Of a DNA stretch of 64,000 bases, positions 47,845-58,860 are shown one piece after another. How positions within the stretch are numbered: position 1 is the first letter of the stretch; every line of letters starts with the position of its first letter. The notes under the pieces are model-generated. The model saw only the letters and a list, made by a program, of their open reading frames with translations, was not told where the DNA came from and did not search any database. The DNA comes from Hanleya hanleyi (Eukaryota; Mollusca; Polyplacophora; Lepidopleurida; Hanleyidae). Location of the stretch: positions 62,001 through 126,000 of the forward strand of contig JAVTVY010033752.1 in assembly GCA_036873755.1 (NCBI GenBank), written 5' to 3'. The position numbers were made by a program, and so were the translations under genes.

Positions 47845-48290
47845 TGCGTGAAGCGCCATCAAATCGTACATATTTGTGAACCCTCATACACGATGACATA
47901 CCCTGTCTGTAAGCGTCATCAAAGCGTCAATAATACAACGTAATGCGTCTGTAAAGGCCAACGGCTGAGGGCGTCAATATCTGTGGCAGCTTTTACACGA
48001 TAGCGTACTGCATCTTTAAGCACCACCAGGACGTCAACATCTGCGGAAGCTCACATATGATAACATACTGCGCCTGTAAGCGCCACCAGGACGTCAACAT
48101 CTGCGGAAGCTCACATATGATAATATACTGCGCCTGTAAGCGCCACCATCTGCGTAAGCTCACATATGATAATATACTGCGCCTGTAAGCGCTCGGAACG
48201 TCAACATCCGTGGAGCTTAAACACGATAAAGTTCTAGGTCACTAAGTGGCAACAGGAAGTCAACAGAAAGCTCATACATGATGTATTAAA
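47845..48290 (+). repeat. ~60-bp minisatellite at the 3' side of the HECT gene
   Basis: Units contain 'acgtcaacatctgcggaagc' and 'catatgataatatactgcgcctgtaagcgcca'. Two central copies are nearly identical; flanking copies are diverged. It begins about 100 bp beyond the HECT stop codon. Confidence 0.8.
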
Positions 48291-48390
48291 GAACCTGTCA
48301 GCGCAACCAGGAATATGTCAAAATCGGAGAACGCTTGAACAAGTTAATTAGACTGGTATGTAGACAAGATGTAAGTCGGACACCTGCACA

Positions 48391-50418
48391 CTATACATAG
48401 TCCATCACCCAGACACCACTCTTTAAGACTGCATTCATTTGCGAACGGAAATCTGGGTAATCATTGTAGTCCACGGGTAGTTGCAAGGAGAGACCACATG
48501 TGTGAGCTACTGGACGACTCTTGAGACCTTTGGTTTCCACAAATTCTACACAGATAGGCTTATCCAGCAGAATGTCAGCTCCAGTGCAGAATCGAAGAAA
48601 TGCCTTGAGCACGTCGTCATTCACTTCCCTTATGTAGTCCTTTAGATAATTCGATGTCGATTTTTGTCGGATGTTCATCATTCTTGGAAATTTGATTTGT
48701 TTGATGACTTTTTTGCGGGACGGATTTCTGTTTGTCGACATGGCCTGAAGAGTTTCTTGGGAGAAGGTGGGCTTTATTTGCTCCATTATTGGACGCCAGC
48801 AGTCGATAACGTACATGGGTGCTTGGATAAGTTTTGTGTGTGCAATTTGGGTCAGGATAGCTTTAAGGTTCCCTTCGTTTGGAAGTAGCCGACAGTCAAA
48901 TCTTTCAAGGATTTCAAGGATATCATCTAATTCTTCAGCTTCAAAATCTTCCAATGCGGATTTCAAAGTGTCCTTGTCAGACTTCGACACATATGAGAAG
49001 AACTCGTCCAGAAGAACACCAGGAGCTGCTGAACCATACATGACTTCATGCAGAAAACTTGGGGAGAGTTGTGATGGAAAGTATCCCACTTCCTTCCACC
49101 CACTGACCAACACTCTTCCTATTGCTTGCCATTCCGCTTCTTGGAAATCATGACGAATGAAGGGGACCTTGAGGTCAGATCCCAGAGTACAGCGTTCATA
49201 AAACGCAGTCCAAAACTCGGTCAGGCAGTCCCGGTATACTCCGTCACCACTTCCTAGTTCCATTTCCCCTGATGACAGTTGCATTCTGATATCAATAGTT
49301 TCGTTTACTAAACTAGCTTCCAAAAAAGCATTCTTTAAGTCATCAAATGCATAGCCCCTTCGAACTGTCAGTATACTTGCACGTTTCTCTTCATTTACCA
49401 CCGTTGGTAAACTTCTAAAAAAGTCTTCATCCACATCAGTATTAAATATTATCTCACAGTCACTATCTTGTGATACTGTTACCAGAGAAGAATCAGCACC
49501 GGCGATTGGTGCAGTACTTCCCACGTTTGTCTGCTCTGAGGTTCCCTCCTCTGAAAGGTCGGGGCCTGACTTATCCGGTAGGCGTCTGTCGGATCTGTTT
49601 TCAGCGGATGTTGCTACAAGCGGTCTCCAAACAGGACTAGTATCCATATCAAAATCCAACAAAGAGTCATCTCTAAGTGGTTGGGTGCTAATGTGAGAGG
49701 CAGAATTAATCCCAGATTGATTTTGGTGAAGATCTATACCAGATTCAGGTAGTGAATCAGGAGAGAACGTTTCGTCAGTCAGATGATGAGCTGTTTCCGA
49801 CTTCTTACTAGATTCAGTGGCACTGGGACTAGAAAACGTTTCCCCCGGTGCCTTGCGCGTTGTCACCAAATATAGCCGTACCATTTTGAGATGTGAACTC
49901 TCATAAATGTCGTTCAAGGTGGAGGCCATGTCAATAAAACCATGACCAAAGTCCTTCAATTCTACTTGGTATTCGACCAACCGGCCACGGGAATTTAGGC
50001 CATTCGGAAAGAATGTATCCTGAGCTTTTGTCAAGATCTCATGCATAGTTGTTGTCTTGTGCAGCGTGAGGTGTCTGGTACCTCCACCTCCGTCTCTTCT
50101 CACTTGCTTGTAGCTTCGTTTTCCTTCTTTTGCTCTTGAATCAAAATCTTTCCATCCGATTTCTAAACGCCTGGTTTCCTTAGTAGCATTATTATTGCCA
50201 ACTCGGACTAGGCCTACAGCGGTCTTTTTACCACGTTGCGTTTTTTGGGAGCCAAATGAGATCTTGTTTTCTATTCTTCTCAGGGTTGCCTCCTTATTGG
50301 CGCCAGTTACATCTGATGTCATTTTGCAATGGGCTATTGCCGCAAGCTGATCACCGTATTTGGGAATATACACCGCCAAATCTTCTCGTTGCATTGTCGG
50401 TAGGACCGAATCGTCAAT
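48391..50418 (-). CDS. SAM-HECT E3 ubiquitin ligase (G2E3-like), exon 2
   Basis: Codes for residues 26-700. It starts after the acceptor TGTATGTTTCGCAG; the open frame continues a few codons upstream only from a GTG, so that is not a start. Residues 26-57 complete the SAM domain (IDDSVLPTMQREDL...IPKYGDQL). Residues about 108-215 form a conserved basic and mixed domain (LEIGWKDFD, YKQVRRDGGGGTR). Residues 215-370 are a Ser/Asp-rich linker with a possible SUMO-interaction motif (DSDCEIIF). The HECT domain spans about 373-700, with the thioester Cys at residue 666 in PVAHTC (codon 48496-48498) and FLRFCTG before it. HECT enzymes accept ubiquitin from an E2 on this Cys and pass it to a substrate. 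No stops or shifts. Genes of this type are highly multicopy in fish and cnidarians, which would fit transposon carriage (family knowledge). Confidence 0.9.
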   Translation of the reverse strand: MDDSVLPTMQREDLAVYIPKYGDQLAAIAHCKMTSDVTGANKEATLRRIENKISFGSQKTQRGKKTAVGLVRVGNNNATKETRRLEIGWKDFDSRAKEGKRSYKQVRRDGGGGTRHLTLHKTTTMHEILTKAQDTFFPNGLNSRGRLVEYQVELKDFGHGFIDMASTLNDIYESSHLKMVRLYLVTTRKAPGETFSSPSATESSKKSETAHHLTDETFSPDSLPESGIDLHQNQSGINSASHISTQPLRDDSLLDFDMDTSPVWRPLVATSAENRSDRRLPDKSGPDLSEEGTSEQTNVGSTAPIAGADSSLVTVSQDSDCEIIFNTDVDEDFFRSLPTVVNEEKRASILTVRRGYAFDDLKNAFLEASLVNETIDIRMQLSSGEMELGSGDGVYRDCLTEFWTAFYERCTLGSDLKVPFIRHDFQEAEWQAIGRVLVSGWKEVGYFPSQLSPSFLHEVMYGSAAPGVLLDEFFSYVSKSDKDTLKSALEDFEAEELDDILEILERFDCRLLPNEGNLKAILTQIAHTKLIQAPMYVIDCWRPIMEQIKPTFSQETLQAMSTNRNPSRKKVIKQIKFPRMMNIRQKSTSNYLKDYIREVNDDVLKAFLRFCTGADILLDKPICVEFVETKGLKSRPVAHTCGLSLQLPVDYNDYPDFRSQMNAVLKSGVWVMDYV

Positions 50419-51449
50419 CTGCGAAACATACACAAGAATTAAAAATCAGCATAGTCTGAGAATCTTAATGAACAGTTTAGATTCTGGCAACTGATTGATA
50501 TAAGCAAAAGGATAACGATCCTATAAATTATATACACATTGTTTGGTGCCAGCGTATTTCCTCCGAATGAACTGGCGCGCTTTACTCCCACCAGGTGCGG
50601 TTTGGAGTGCAATAAATGAATATCACAGAAGAATTTCTCAGTTAAATTAAAGTATATTATCTTGTCGCATGGCCAAGTATGTGAGTTTTAGGGGTTGTGA
50701 ATAACAATACCTTGAAGTGGTTTCTCTCTATAAACATATGAAGCCAATTTATAACCATTTTAGGCAACAAATTACTATTGGCACGAACAACATTTTGTGG
50801 TAAAGTTTTAAATGATTCTGAAGCCAATGTATAACCAAAACCATTTGGGCAAGAACTAATTATTGACATGAACAATACTTTGGGAGTAATGTTCACATTG
50901 GTCATGGACTGGCTTTATATGTGCTTTTTTTTTTGAAAAAATGGAAATGTATTTTCCACAAATACACTACCGGAACTCCAAGATGCTGTTATTAAAAATT
51001 CAGAAAACGCAGTGGTCTAGTATTGTAAACTAACTGAATCATAATAGTTTACATAATATTTAATTTTGACACCCCAAGCGACACCTCATTTGGAGACGGG
51101 AGGCAAAACGTCACTGAAACGAACCTATGTCACCCATGAAACAGGTTTCATGGAGATTGACTGATTTTGCTATTCCAGGTCCGACAACCGTGACTGGAAC
51201 TAGTCATCCTTACAATACTCTTACGCGATAGGCATTCGGGTATGCCTGTTCGTGTTAGAGCGTTGCTTTTAATTTGAAAATGAACATAATCCTGCGTTCA
51301 ATGGCTCCCACCCCATCCCGACAATGATAACACTTGTATGGCTTTTTATGAGTGTCTCGTCCCATATGTACATTAAGATAATATTTTAGGGTAGACGTAT
51401 GACCACATGTTCAACATCTGTTGAATGTTGTCCGTATATTTTCTCACAT

Positions 51450-52560
51450 ATAACCTAAGAGTATCCCATTGAGCAAAGCTATAATCACAAAACGGACAGT
51501 TGTATGGCTTTTCGCCAGTATGCTTTTCCATATGTGACCAAAGAGTACCCCATAAGCAGAGCTATAATAAAAAAGTATCTAACATTTGTATGGCTTATCG
51601 CCAGTATGGTTTCCCATATGTGACCAAAGGGTATTCCCGTGAGCAGAGCTATAATAAAAAAGTATCGAACATTTGAGTGGCTTCTCGCCAGTACGGTTTC
51701 CAATATGTGACCAAAGAGTATCCCCGTGAAAACAGCTATAATAAAAAAGTGTCGAACATTTGTATGGCTTCTCACCAGTATGGTTTCCCATATGTGACCA
51801 AAGAGTATCCCCGTGAGCAGAGCTATAATAAAAAAGTATCGAACATTGGTATGTGTTTCTCCCCAGTATGGTTTCCCATATGTGACCCAGAAGCACCCCA
51901 GTGTGCACAGCTATAATCACATAAAGAACATTTGTATGGCTTCTCGCCAGTATGGTTCTTCATAGTTGACACAAAGGCATCGCAGTGCGCAGAGCTATAA
52001 TCACATGAAGAACAGTTGTATGGCTTCTCTCCAGTATGGTTTCCCATAGGTGACCCAAAAGCATCGCAGTGAGCAGAGCTATAATCACATGAAGAATAGT
52101 TGTAAGGCTCTCGACAGTATGGTTTCCCATGTGCCCCAAAAGAATCCCAGTGAGCAGAATCACATGCAGAACAGTTGTATGGCTTCTCGCCAGTATGGAT
52201 TCCCATTGGTGACCCAAAAGAATCCCAGTGAGCAGAGCTATAATCATATGACGGGCATTTGTATGGCTTCTCGCCAGTATGGTTTCCCATATGTGACCCA
52301 AAAGAATCCCAGTGAGCAGAGCTATAATCACATGGAGTTGTATGGCTTCTCGCCAGTATGGTCTCCCATAGGTGATTTAAAAGAATCACAGTGAGCTGAG
52401 CTATAATCACATGAAGAACATTTGTATGGCTTCTCGTCAAACCTCTCTATGCAGATTGAAATCCTCATGTGACGAACAATTTTCTTCTATAATGACAAGA
52501 TCGCATGTGCAGCTGGAAGACATGATGTGCTCTCATATGTATTTCACGGTGGCATTTTAT
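51450..52560 (-). pseudogene. decayed C2H2 zinc-finger array
   Basis: At least eleven 84-bp repeats read HTGEKPYKC linkers on the minus strand. The most intact finger is KCSLCDYSCAHWGASGSHMG with CxxC and HxxxH. Others have lost a Cys (YKCSTLFYYSC) or a His (SPMGIH). The frame changes between the block at 51823-52440 and that at 51579-51920, and another shift lies near 52430. The units are very similar to each other, so the array expanded by recent duplication and is now non-coding. It lies inside the HECT gene's intron. Confidence 0.82.
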
Positions 52561-52857
52561 TGCAGTCCTAAAACAAACATTCTTCGCCAGCTTAGACAAG
52601 ATTTAGACAGGTTGCCATATACGCCCCAGATGAAATTATAGTAAGCTTTTTTGAGATGGCATTTGATAATCCTGCGCGTTTTGTCTTTATCCAGATCTCC
52701 ACTGTTTTTGAATAGCTAACCATATCGAGAGAGGAGCTATGTGTAAGGACTGGGAAGATTGCTCTTTCACGATTATAAACACATTTACTCAATTCAGCGC
52801 AATTATTTTACACGACTAGTCGGAGTTTCATTCGTGTTAACATCATTAGGGACAACT

Positions 52858-53536
52858 GGCGGATTCCACGTAAAACTATACCACTTTCCGTCAAATTGTC
52901 CGTCTCACCGGAAAATGACGTTTGTAACATTAAAAATGTAAAAAAAAACCCTGATATTCACCACAAAGCAAATGTCAATTGAAGATTTAGTGGTACTAGC
53001 TTGACCTTATTGAGATATATGTACCATTGCCAGTGTATTAAATACCAATACATCGATACTATGAGCGTTTGAAAAAACGTTTCTAATGTCATTTTCGTCC
53101 AACTCCCATGACGGAAAGGACATTAAAACTTTTTTGAAAAGGCTCAATATTACAGCATGGACGATGACATACACTGACAATGGTACAGATACATCAATAT
53201 GCTTGGCCTAATTCCACTGAGCATATTCAAGTGCTTCTGTTATAAGAAATTTCTTGTACTATACAAACTAGATTTTGACGGACAGATGACATTAGTAACA
53301 CAAATATTTCTAAGGTTATTTGTGTTTTGTTCCGCTAAAATAAAAACTGTACAGATAATACATAGGGTCACCTGTTTATTTGTATCTTATGCAATTCATC
53401 GACACATTTTAGATAATAAGATGCAGGGAACATTGTTTGTTTATGATGTTGTCCAAGTTATTGGTGTTACTAATGTCATATTCCGTGGGACGGACAGAAA
53501 TGGGAGTTAGTGGTACGGGTTTGCGTGGAATCCGCC
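52858..53536. mobile_element. 679-bp MITE with ~75-bp inverted ends and AACT flanks
   Basis: The left end GGCGGATTCCACGTAAAACT matches the inverted right end GGCGGATTCCACGCAAACCC, and similarity continues through GTCCGTCYCAC. AACT lies on both sides (52854-52857 and 53537-53540). A second inner inverted pair (near 53020 and 53175) contains 'gtaccattg.cagtgta'. No protein. Confidence 0.78.
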
Positions 53537-53558
53537 AACTCCATAATAATACCCCCCA

Positions 53559-53580
53559 CACCCCCCCCCCCCCCCCCCCC
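53559..53580. repeat. poly-C tract
   Basis: Uninterrupted run of about 20 C residues, G-rich on the transcribed strand of the HECT gene. Confidence 0.9.
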
Positions 53581-53645
53581 TCGCGGAACTGACAGCGACC
53601 AAACTTGATACATAATCGTTGAACGCAGTGCTTGGTGTAACAAAC

Positions 53646-53725
53646 CTTGTCATCTCTGATCTTCTTCAAGTAGGTATCTTCAACCCCCCTCTCTTTCAAA
53701 AACTTGATTAAAGCATCCATGTTGC
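53646..53725 (-). CDS. SAM-HECT E3 ubiquitin ligase, first coding exon
   Basis: The exon starts after an acceptor (TTTGACTTTATTTGTAG) with GCAAC and then ATG at 53720-53718. It encodes MDALIKFLKERGVEDTYLKK plus five residues, ending in AAG|GTTTGT at 53646. It supplies the first two helices of a SAM domain. Joined in phase 0 to the exon at 50418 it completes the domain with no residue missing. The join is my reconstruction from splice signals and domain completeness; the total protein is 700 residues. The acceptor before the ATG implies at least one upstream non-coding exon. Confidence 0.75.
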
Positions 53726-54396
53726 CTACAAATAAAGTCAAAAACACGTTTATATTCTGTATCAATTCAATAAACTAAATTTGATCCAATAGCCCGTAAA
53801 TATGGAGAGTAAAAAATGCCTTTTGTGTCGTTTTCAATTTTGTTATTTCAGTCAGACAACCCTGACTGAATTTATTGAAAATGATTACGGAGTTTTTACG
53901 AATTTCAGGTAGTATTTGTCTCGGCTTTCATACTAATCCATGTTGCTGAACATGCGATTCTGAAATATTCTTTATCCTCCACAATACTGTAACAGAATAA
54001 TGTAACAATATATCTTTTTGTTTATAAATTATGGAAAACTATGTATGGATCACAGGATCTCGAATATCGGTGATATTGTAGAGGAATTCTTAGATATTAT
54101 TTTCATAACAGAACGATACGCATAACCAAGTATGTAAAGTTTATTAGTACACTTTATTATTCAGGAGAACGATAATAACACATTGTGATTGTCTTTACAT
54201 TAATCTAGTGACGAAAACCTGATACAGCTTGAACAGGGCACCTAGAGTATGATACATTAAACAAATACAAAATAGGATATCAGCCTGTATTCATATTCGG
54301 TTAGACAAAAATCAAATTATAAAATATTGGCAGACACATGGACTCATTCACATGCTAATTTGACTCCCGTTACGCTTCAGTAATCCTCACTAAGGT
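53726..54396. other. presumed 5' intron sequence, nothing recognised
   Basis: AT-rich; lies upstream of the first coding exon of the HECT gene and before the hAT-type element. Confidence 0.45.
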
Positions 54397-54512
54397 CACA
54401 GGGGCTCGTTACCGTTGTTAATTGGTTGAATAGGTTGATTATGGGGGGGGGGGGGGGCGAGGTGGGAAATAGAGAAGCCTTCATTACCGACCTCGACCCC
54501 CACCCACTATTC

Positions 54513-56510
54513 CTACGGAGTAAGCTACAGATCGCAAATTGTCTGGTAATGAGTGAGTCAGTGAGGCAGTGAGTCTGTCAGTCCATCCGAATCCTTTCGT
54601 CGGCAAAATAAGGAGAACCGTTGACATTAGAACCTTGATTTTTGGCATGAACTTGCATCAGGGCATTGCTACCAGCAACTTCTGAGCTGACCGAATTCTG
54701 GAGCACTGTCATGCCCATCGGGAGCCCTTGGCTGTATGTTCCACTGTGTATATAACACAGTACAAAATCTGGTGTGATATGCCATCCGTAATTGGTTTTA
54801 CGAAATAGGAAATGCTAATTTTCCTTCATTTTTTAGTGCATTTATCTACACTGCTATTACTAACTTGCCAGCCTCAACACACACAATTCAGTATATTGTT
54901 TTAGATATATGTAAACTGTGGCCTATTTCACATCCAAACATTTCATCACAGACCACATTAGGCTTCAAATTCAGGTCAAATTGCCAACTGGTGATGAAAT
55001 ATCCTACATCAACCAATTAAGTCAGCCTGGAGCAATAACCCAGCAGAAGAAAGAAAGATGTGGTATCATCCTTCAGATTAGTCTGTTTGAGCAACAATGA
55101 AAAAAGTTTACTGAGGGTGAAAACATGACGGCATGTTTAAAGGGTCCTAATTTATTTTCTTTGGGTAGAATTTAACTAGATAAAGTAACTTTGATCATGA
55201 TGCGAAAATATGAGCACATACTTTGAGTTTTTTGTGCCTCTTGAATATTGAATATATATCACACTGGCATATAATTTAACCCTACTTGCCTGGGGGGGGG
55301 GGGGAAGTGCCCCCCTCCCCATAGTGAACTTTTCTCTGCTGCTCCGAAACGACAAAACCGAGGAGGCTGAAACTTGGCGACTTTTAAGCTTATCTTATTG
55401 GGGCCATTTTGAGCCTATTTTCAACTCTTCAAAATGGCGGCCATGTGGTATCCGCGAAAGTCGTGTTTTTCAATGTTTTCGCTCAATTTCTTCACATTTT
55501 CCTTGCCTAAAAGGCCTTAAAAGTATTTTATTTATGCAAAACTAATTGTTTTCTATTTATTAGATTTTTTTCGAGAGAAAAACCTGAAAAATGAAAATTT
55601 CGAAAAATCGACCCCAAAAATGTCGAAAAATGGCTTCTGAGAAGATTACGTCTAGATAGGGTTAAACAAAAAATTACATGTGTAAACAAAACATGTCTAA
55701 ATTGTTGTCATTTTAAATCTTGATCCATTTTGATTCCTTGATTAGAGGATACAGAATCACTGCCACGCAGTATGTTGGTGTGTCACAGCAATGCAATTCC
55801 GATTCACACAACGAAGCTGAGGTGGTCTAATGTTTATCAATGAAAACAATCAACCGATCAACCGTCATAGAATATAATGTGAAACAAGAAAACCGGAATA
55901 GTACATTCATCAGATTGCCGATACCCAAAATGTTTTGTCTCATATATCTAGATAACAACGTGATGTAGAGACGCTATTTATTCATCTTTGTACCGGTTAT
56001 GCTCAAGAGAATGACATAGAATCATTATTATCTTGTGCAGAGAAGGTGTTGGTCTTGAGTTGAATTACCGTAAGCTAAATAAATGCCACCTTTCTACTAT
56101 AGTACTATATATAAAAAATTGCTGTATTGTAGGGAAAATAATGCGATTCAAGGGCACTGAAAACCATTAAAGAAATGTAAATGTATTTCCACACGTCAAG
56201 CTTGAAATCTACTGAACTTTTTATTATTCAATTTGTTTCCTTTAGTTAAAAAATTGTAAAATTAAATCGGCGATCGTTATTTATTTTTGGAATGAAGGTG
56301 CATTAGGAGACTGTTACCAACAAGTTCTGAGCTGACCTACTTTTGATGAAAATTTCTGGTGATTTTTGATGTAAATCACTGGCAATTCTGACTTGGGCGA
56401 TGCCCATCTTAATATAGGCAGGATTTCAATTGGGGGCGGGGACTTCCAAGAGTTCAGTTCGCGTTCGAGTCCTAATGCCTACTCTACTTCGTAGGTCCTG
56501 TGACGTTAGT
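54513..56510 (+). mobile_element. CCTACGAAGTAGG-ended element, copy 3 (interrupted)
   Basis: Left end TTCCTACGGAGTAAGCTAC with 'ccatccgaatcctttcgtcggc'. Right end CTACTTCGTAGGTCCTGTGACG near 56490. The middle is expanded by other sequence, including the TTAA MITE, so the two ends may belong to separate partial copies. Confidence 0.55.
55280..55661. mobile_element. TTAA-flanked MITE, copy 2 (382 bp)
   Basis: TTAA at 55276-55279 then CCCTACTTGCCTGGGG; right end GTCTAGATAGGG then TTAA at 55662-55665. The interior is shorter than in copy 1 and in inverted orientation, with a G-run just inside the left end and a 'tcgaaaaatcgacccc' block. Confidence 0.8.
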
Positions 56511-56576
56511 CACGCTGCTCATGTAATCAACCTATATAACCAATTAACAACGGTAACGAGCCCCTGTGACTAAGGT

Positions 56577-57340
56577 TCAGCCAATCACAATGTGTTGTGA
56601 AATATATCTAGTTCACGGTAATGGGTCATGTATACTAAATGTTGCTAACCGATTCAACCAATATTTCTATATTCAATTTGAGTAGGAAATAATATTTAGG
56701 AATAAAGGTATTCTCTAGAATACTGATGACATCGTTTACAAACATAACAATGCAATTAGGATATATGTTTGGTAATTAACTTTTTTCTAATGTATTAAAT
56801 TGTGAAAACTGTATTTGTGGATCACAATGTTATGTGTATTATTCTCAGTAGACATTTGTGATGGGTATTTTACAGTTTCTGATTACTAAATCTTGTGACA
56901 GAGAGACTATAATTTTAAGTATAATAACTCATTATTTGTATGGCATACGGAATATTCTATTACACCGAATATAGATATCCTCATCAGCATTGGCGGGATT
57001 ACTTGACAGGGGATCGTTTCCTGTGCTGACTTATTAGATGGGCCAGTGCTGCGCTGTCCAAAATAAGATACGGATGAGAGAAGCTAGTTTACACTCAGCG
57101 ACCCCCCCGCCCCGCCCCTAGCGACACCCATGATCCTAATTTACTGCATTCAACCCACTTTGTTTCTAATCAAAATGAGCACCACGGAATAATTCCCTTG
57201 TTGGCTGAAAGGGCCTGATACAAACATATCTGCAAATGCCTACAAGTCTCTATACTTTGATACTTCTATTCATTCTGAATTATGATAAGTGTGTACTTGG
57301 TGTTTTATTTTTCCAGTGTATTTGTCATAATAACTCTTAT
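56577..57340. other. non-coding interior
   Basis: AT-rich, no gene recognised. Confidence 0.5.
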
Positions 57341-57680
57341 TCCTACGAAACAGGCTACCATCTGTAAATTGTCCGGTAGTCAGTGAGTGAGTCCATCCGA
57401 ATCCTTTCGTCGGCAAAATGAGGAGAACCGTTGATATCAGAACCTTGATTTTAGTGCGTGAAGATGCATTAGAGGACTGTTACCAGCAAGTTCTAAGCTA
57501 CTTTTGATGAAAATTTCTGGTGATTTTGGATGAAAATCACTGATGATTCTAACTTGAGCTGTGTCCATCTTAATATAGGCAGGATTTCAACTGGGGGGGG
57601 GGGGGGGGTCCAAGAGTTCAGTGCGCGTCGGAGTCTTAATGCCTACCTTCGTAGGTCCTGTGACGTTAGTCACACTGCCA
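57341..57680 (+). mobile_element. CCTACGAAGTAGG-ended element, copy 4 (short)
   Basis: Left TTCCTACGAAACAGGCTACC, right CTACCTTCGTAGGTCCTGTG. Contains the family blocks and a poly-G run (57594-57608). About half the length of copy 2 and without a 5S segment. Confidence 0.7.
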
Positions 57681-58673
57681 TGTTTGAAATTACTACATCC
57701 AAGTGAAGGGGCCCACATTGGTTTGGGTTGTGATAACTTTGCGGCTGATGAATCTGTAGTTAAAAGGCCTTTGTGCAAATGCAGTCAAACGAAATTTTGC
57801 CTAGGCCTATTTATCCCAGAATAAGAATACAATGTGTTAGCAACCGATATATGTTCAATTCAAATGTCGATATCCCAGAAGTTCAGAAATATTCTGACAC
57901 CGACGTGGTCTAGGCGCTAAGTAGGCCTATATCAACATATAATACAGTTTCTGCCAGGCGATTTAGATACTGAGCTGTTGGCCAGCGATTTAAATTTTGA
58001 CTCTCTATAAAGTATTGTAGGGAATTCCCAACTAGTCAAGACGTATTCGCGGTCCCGATTGATTCAGAGAAAAATCTATTGGCCCATTGTATCACTGTGC
58101 CACTGTATCTCAACTGTGTACATCCCCTGGCCTGAATTAATAAATACCGAGCCTATAAAGGCTCTCTTGCCACTTGGCATGTTTCTATCACACCCAGATA
58201 AACAATCCGAATCTTCAGAGACGATAGCAACATTGTATGTATCGTGTTACATTAAATCAAGACACCAGATCTGCTGTAACAATAGCACTTTTTTTTTAAG
58301 ATTACGATGTTGTCACTATAGCCACCGCGCAATACCAAACTGAAGACATGTATACATGTACTATATAATAGAAATATTCCGCTGATCAAAACCCGCCACG
58401 GACTTAAAGGATTTACTCGAATTTACTGAATCTCGGGATGTACACATTATATAACATGCCTGGCCTGCTTTATTGTTCGAAAGAAATGACCATTCAAACT
58501 TCTGTCTTGACCTAGTTTCCTGCAGCCACCTTTTTTACCAACTAGTTAACAAGCACATTGGTAAATGAACTCCATGCATAGTAGATTAACAAGAGACGGA
58601 CATTAGTTGCAATTACAGACCTATTAGGTCCTATTTAACGCAGTTTTATGACAAATTAAATCAGCATACTTAC
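57681..58673. other. non-coding interior next to the right arm
   Basis: No gene recognised; presumed intron of the HECT transcription unit if the 5' exon at 58674 is real. Confidence 0.45.
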
Positions 58674-58696
58674 ACGATCATCCAAGAAAATGGCGT
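58674..58696 (-). promoter_or_regulatory. shared start module, right arm; possible 5' exon edge of the HECT gene
   Basis: On the minus strand ACGCCATTTTC, TTGGATGATCGT and then GTAAGT, a consensus splice donor at 58673. It matches the left-arm module beside the integrase start. If spliced to the acceptor before 53725 it would give the HECT mRNA a 5' leader and a short overlapping upstream frame. This is a proposal from signals only. Confidence 0.4.
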
Positions 58697-58714
58697 CCCT
58701 TCAGTCTTCCAGGC

Positions 58715-58860
58715 AGCCTCATTCCTATGTCGTGCGCACGAGATAGAGACGAGGCTACAGCCTCGATGCTATGTCGTGCGCACGAGTTAGCATCTGTCGA
58801 TGATATTTTTTTCTTCCATTAGACAGGAACGAAGTCGTGCGCACGAGATAGAGACGAGGC
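58715..58860. repeat. palindrome array B1 (innermost right)
   Basis: Four partly decayed units with GTGCGCAC cores, bracketed by GCCTC and ACGAGGC. One unit is broken by a T-rich insertion (58801-58830). Confidence 0.8.

Larger units (their letters stand above)
50419..53645 (-). other. intron 1 (coding) of the SAM-HECT gene
   Basis: Donor AAG|GTTTGT and acceptor TTTCGCAG, both phase 0, 3,227 bp. It holds a decayed zinc-finger array on the same strand, a 679-bp MITE and a long C-run (53559-53580). Confidence 0.75.
54397..56568. mobile_element. 2.2-kb hAT-type element, non-autonomous, with nested insertions
   Basis: The target duplication ACTAAGGT is perfect at 54389-54396 and 56569-56576. 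The ends are CACAGGGGCTCGTTACCGTT and its inverse; the inverted repeat runs about 45 bp through TTAATTGGTT. Inside lie a CCTACGAAGTAGG-family element (54513-56500), which in turn holds a TTAA MITE (55280-55661). No transposase. Confidence 0.88.

Noticed and set aside
50419..50433. HECT protein starting at the 5' end of the long open frame
   Set aside because: The frame opens with GTG within a splice acceptor (TTTCGCAG), and the SAM domain would lack its first half, which is found at 53720-53646.
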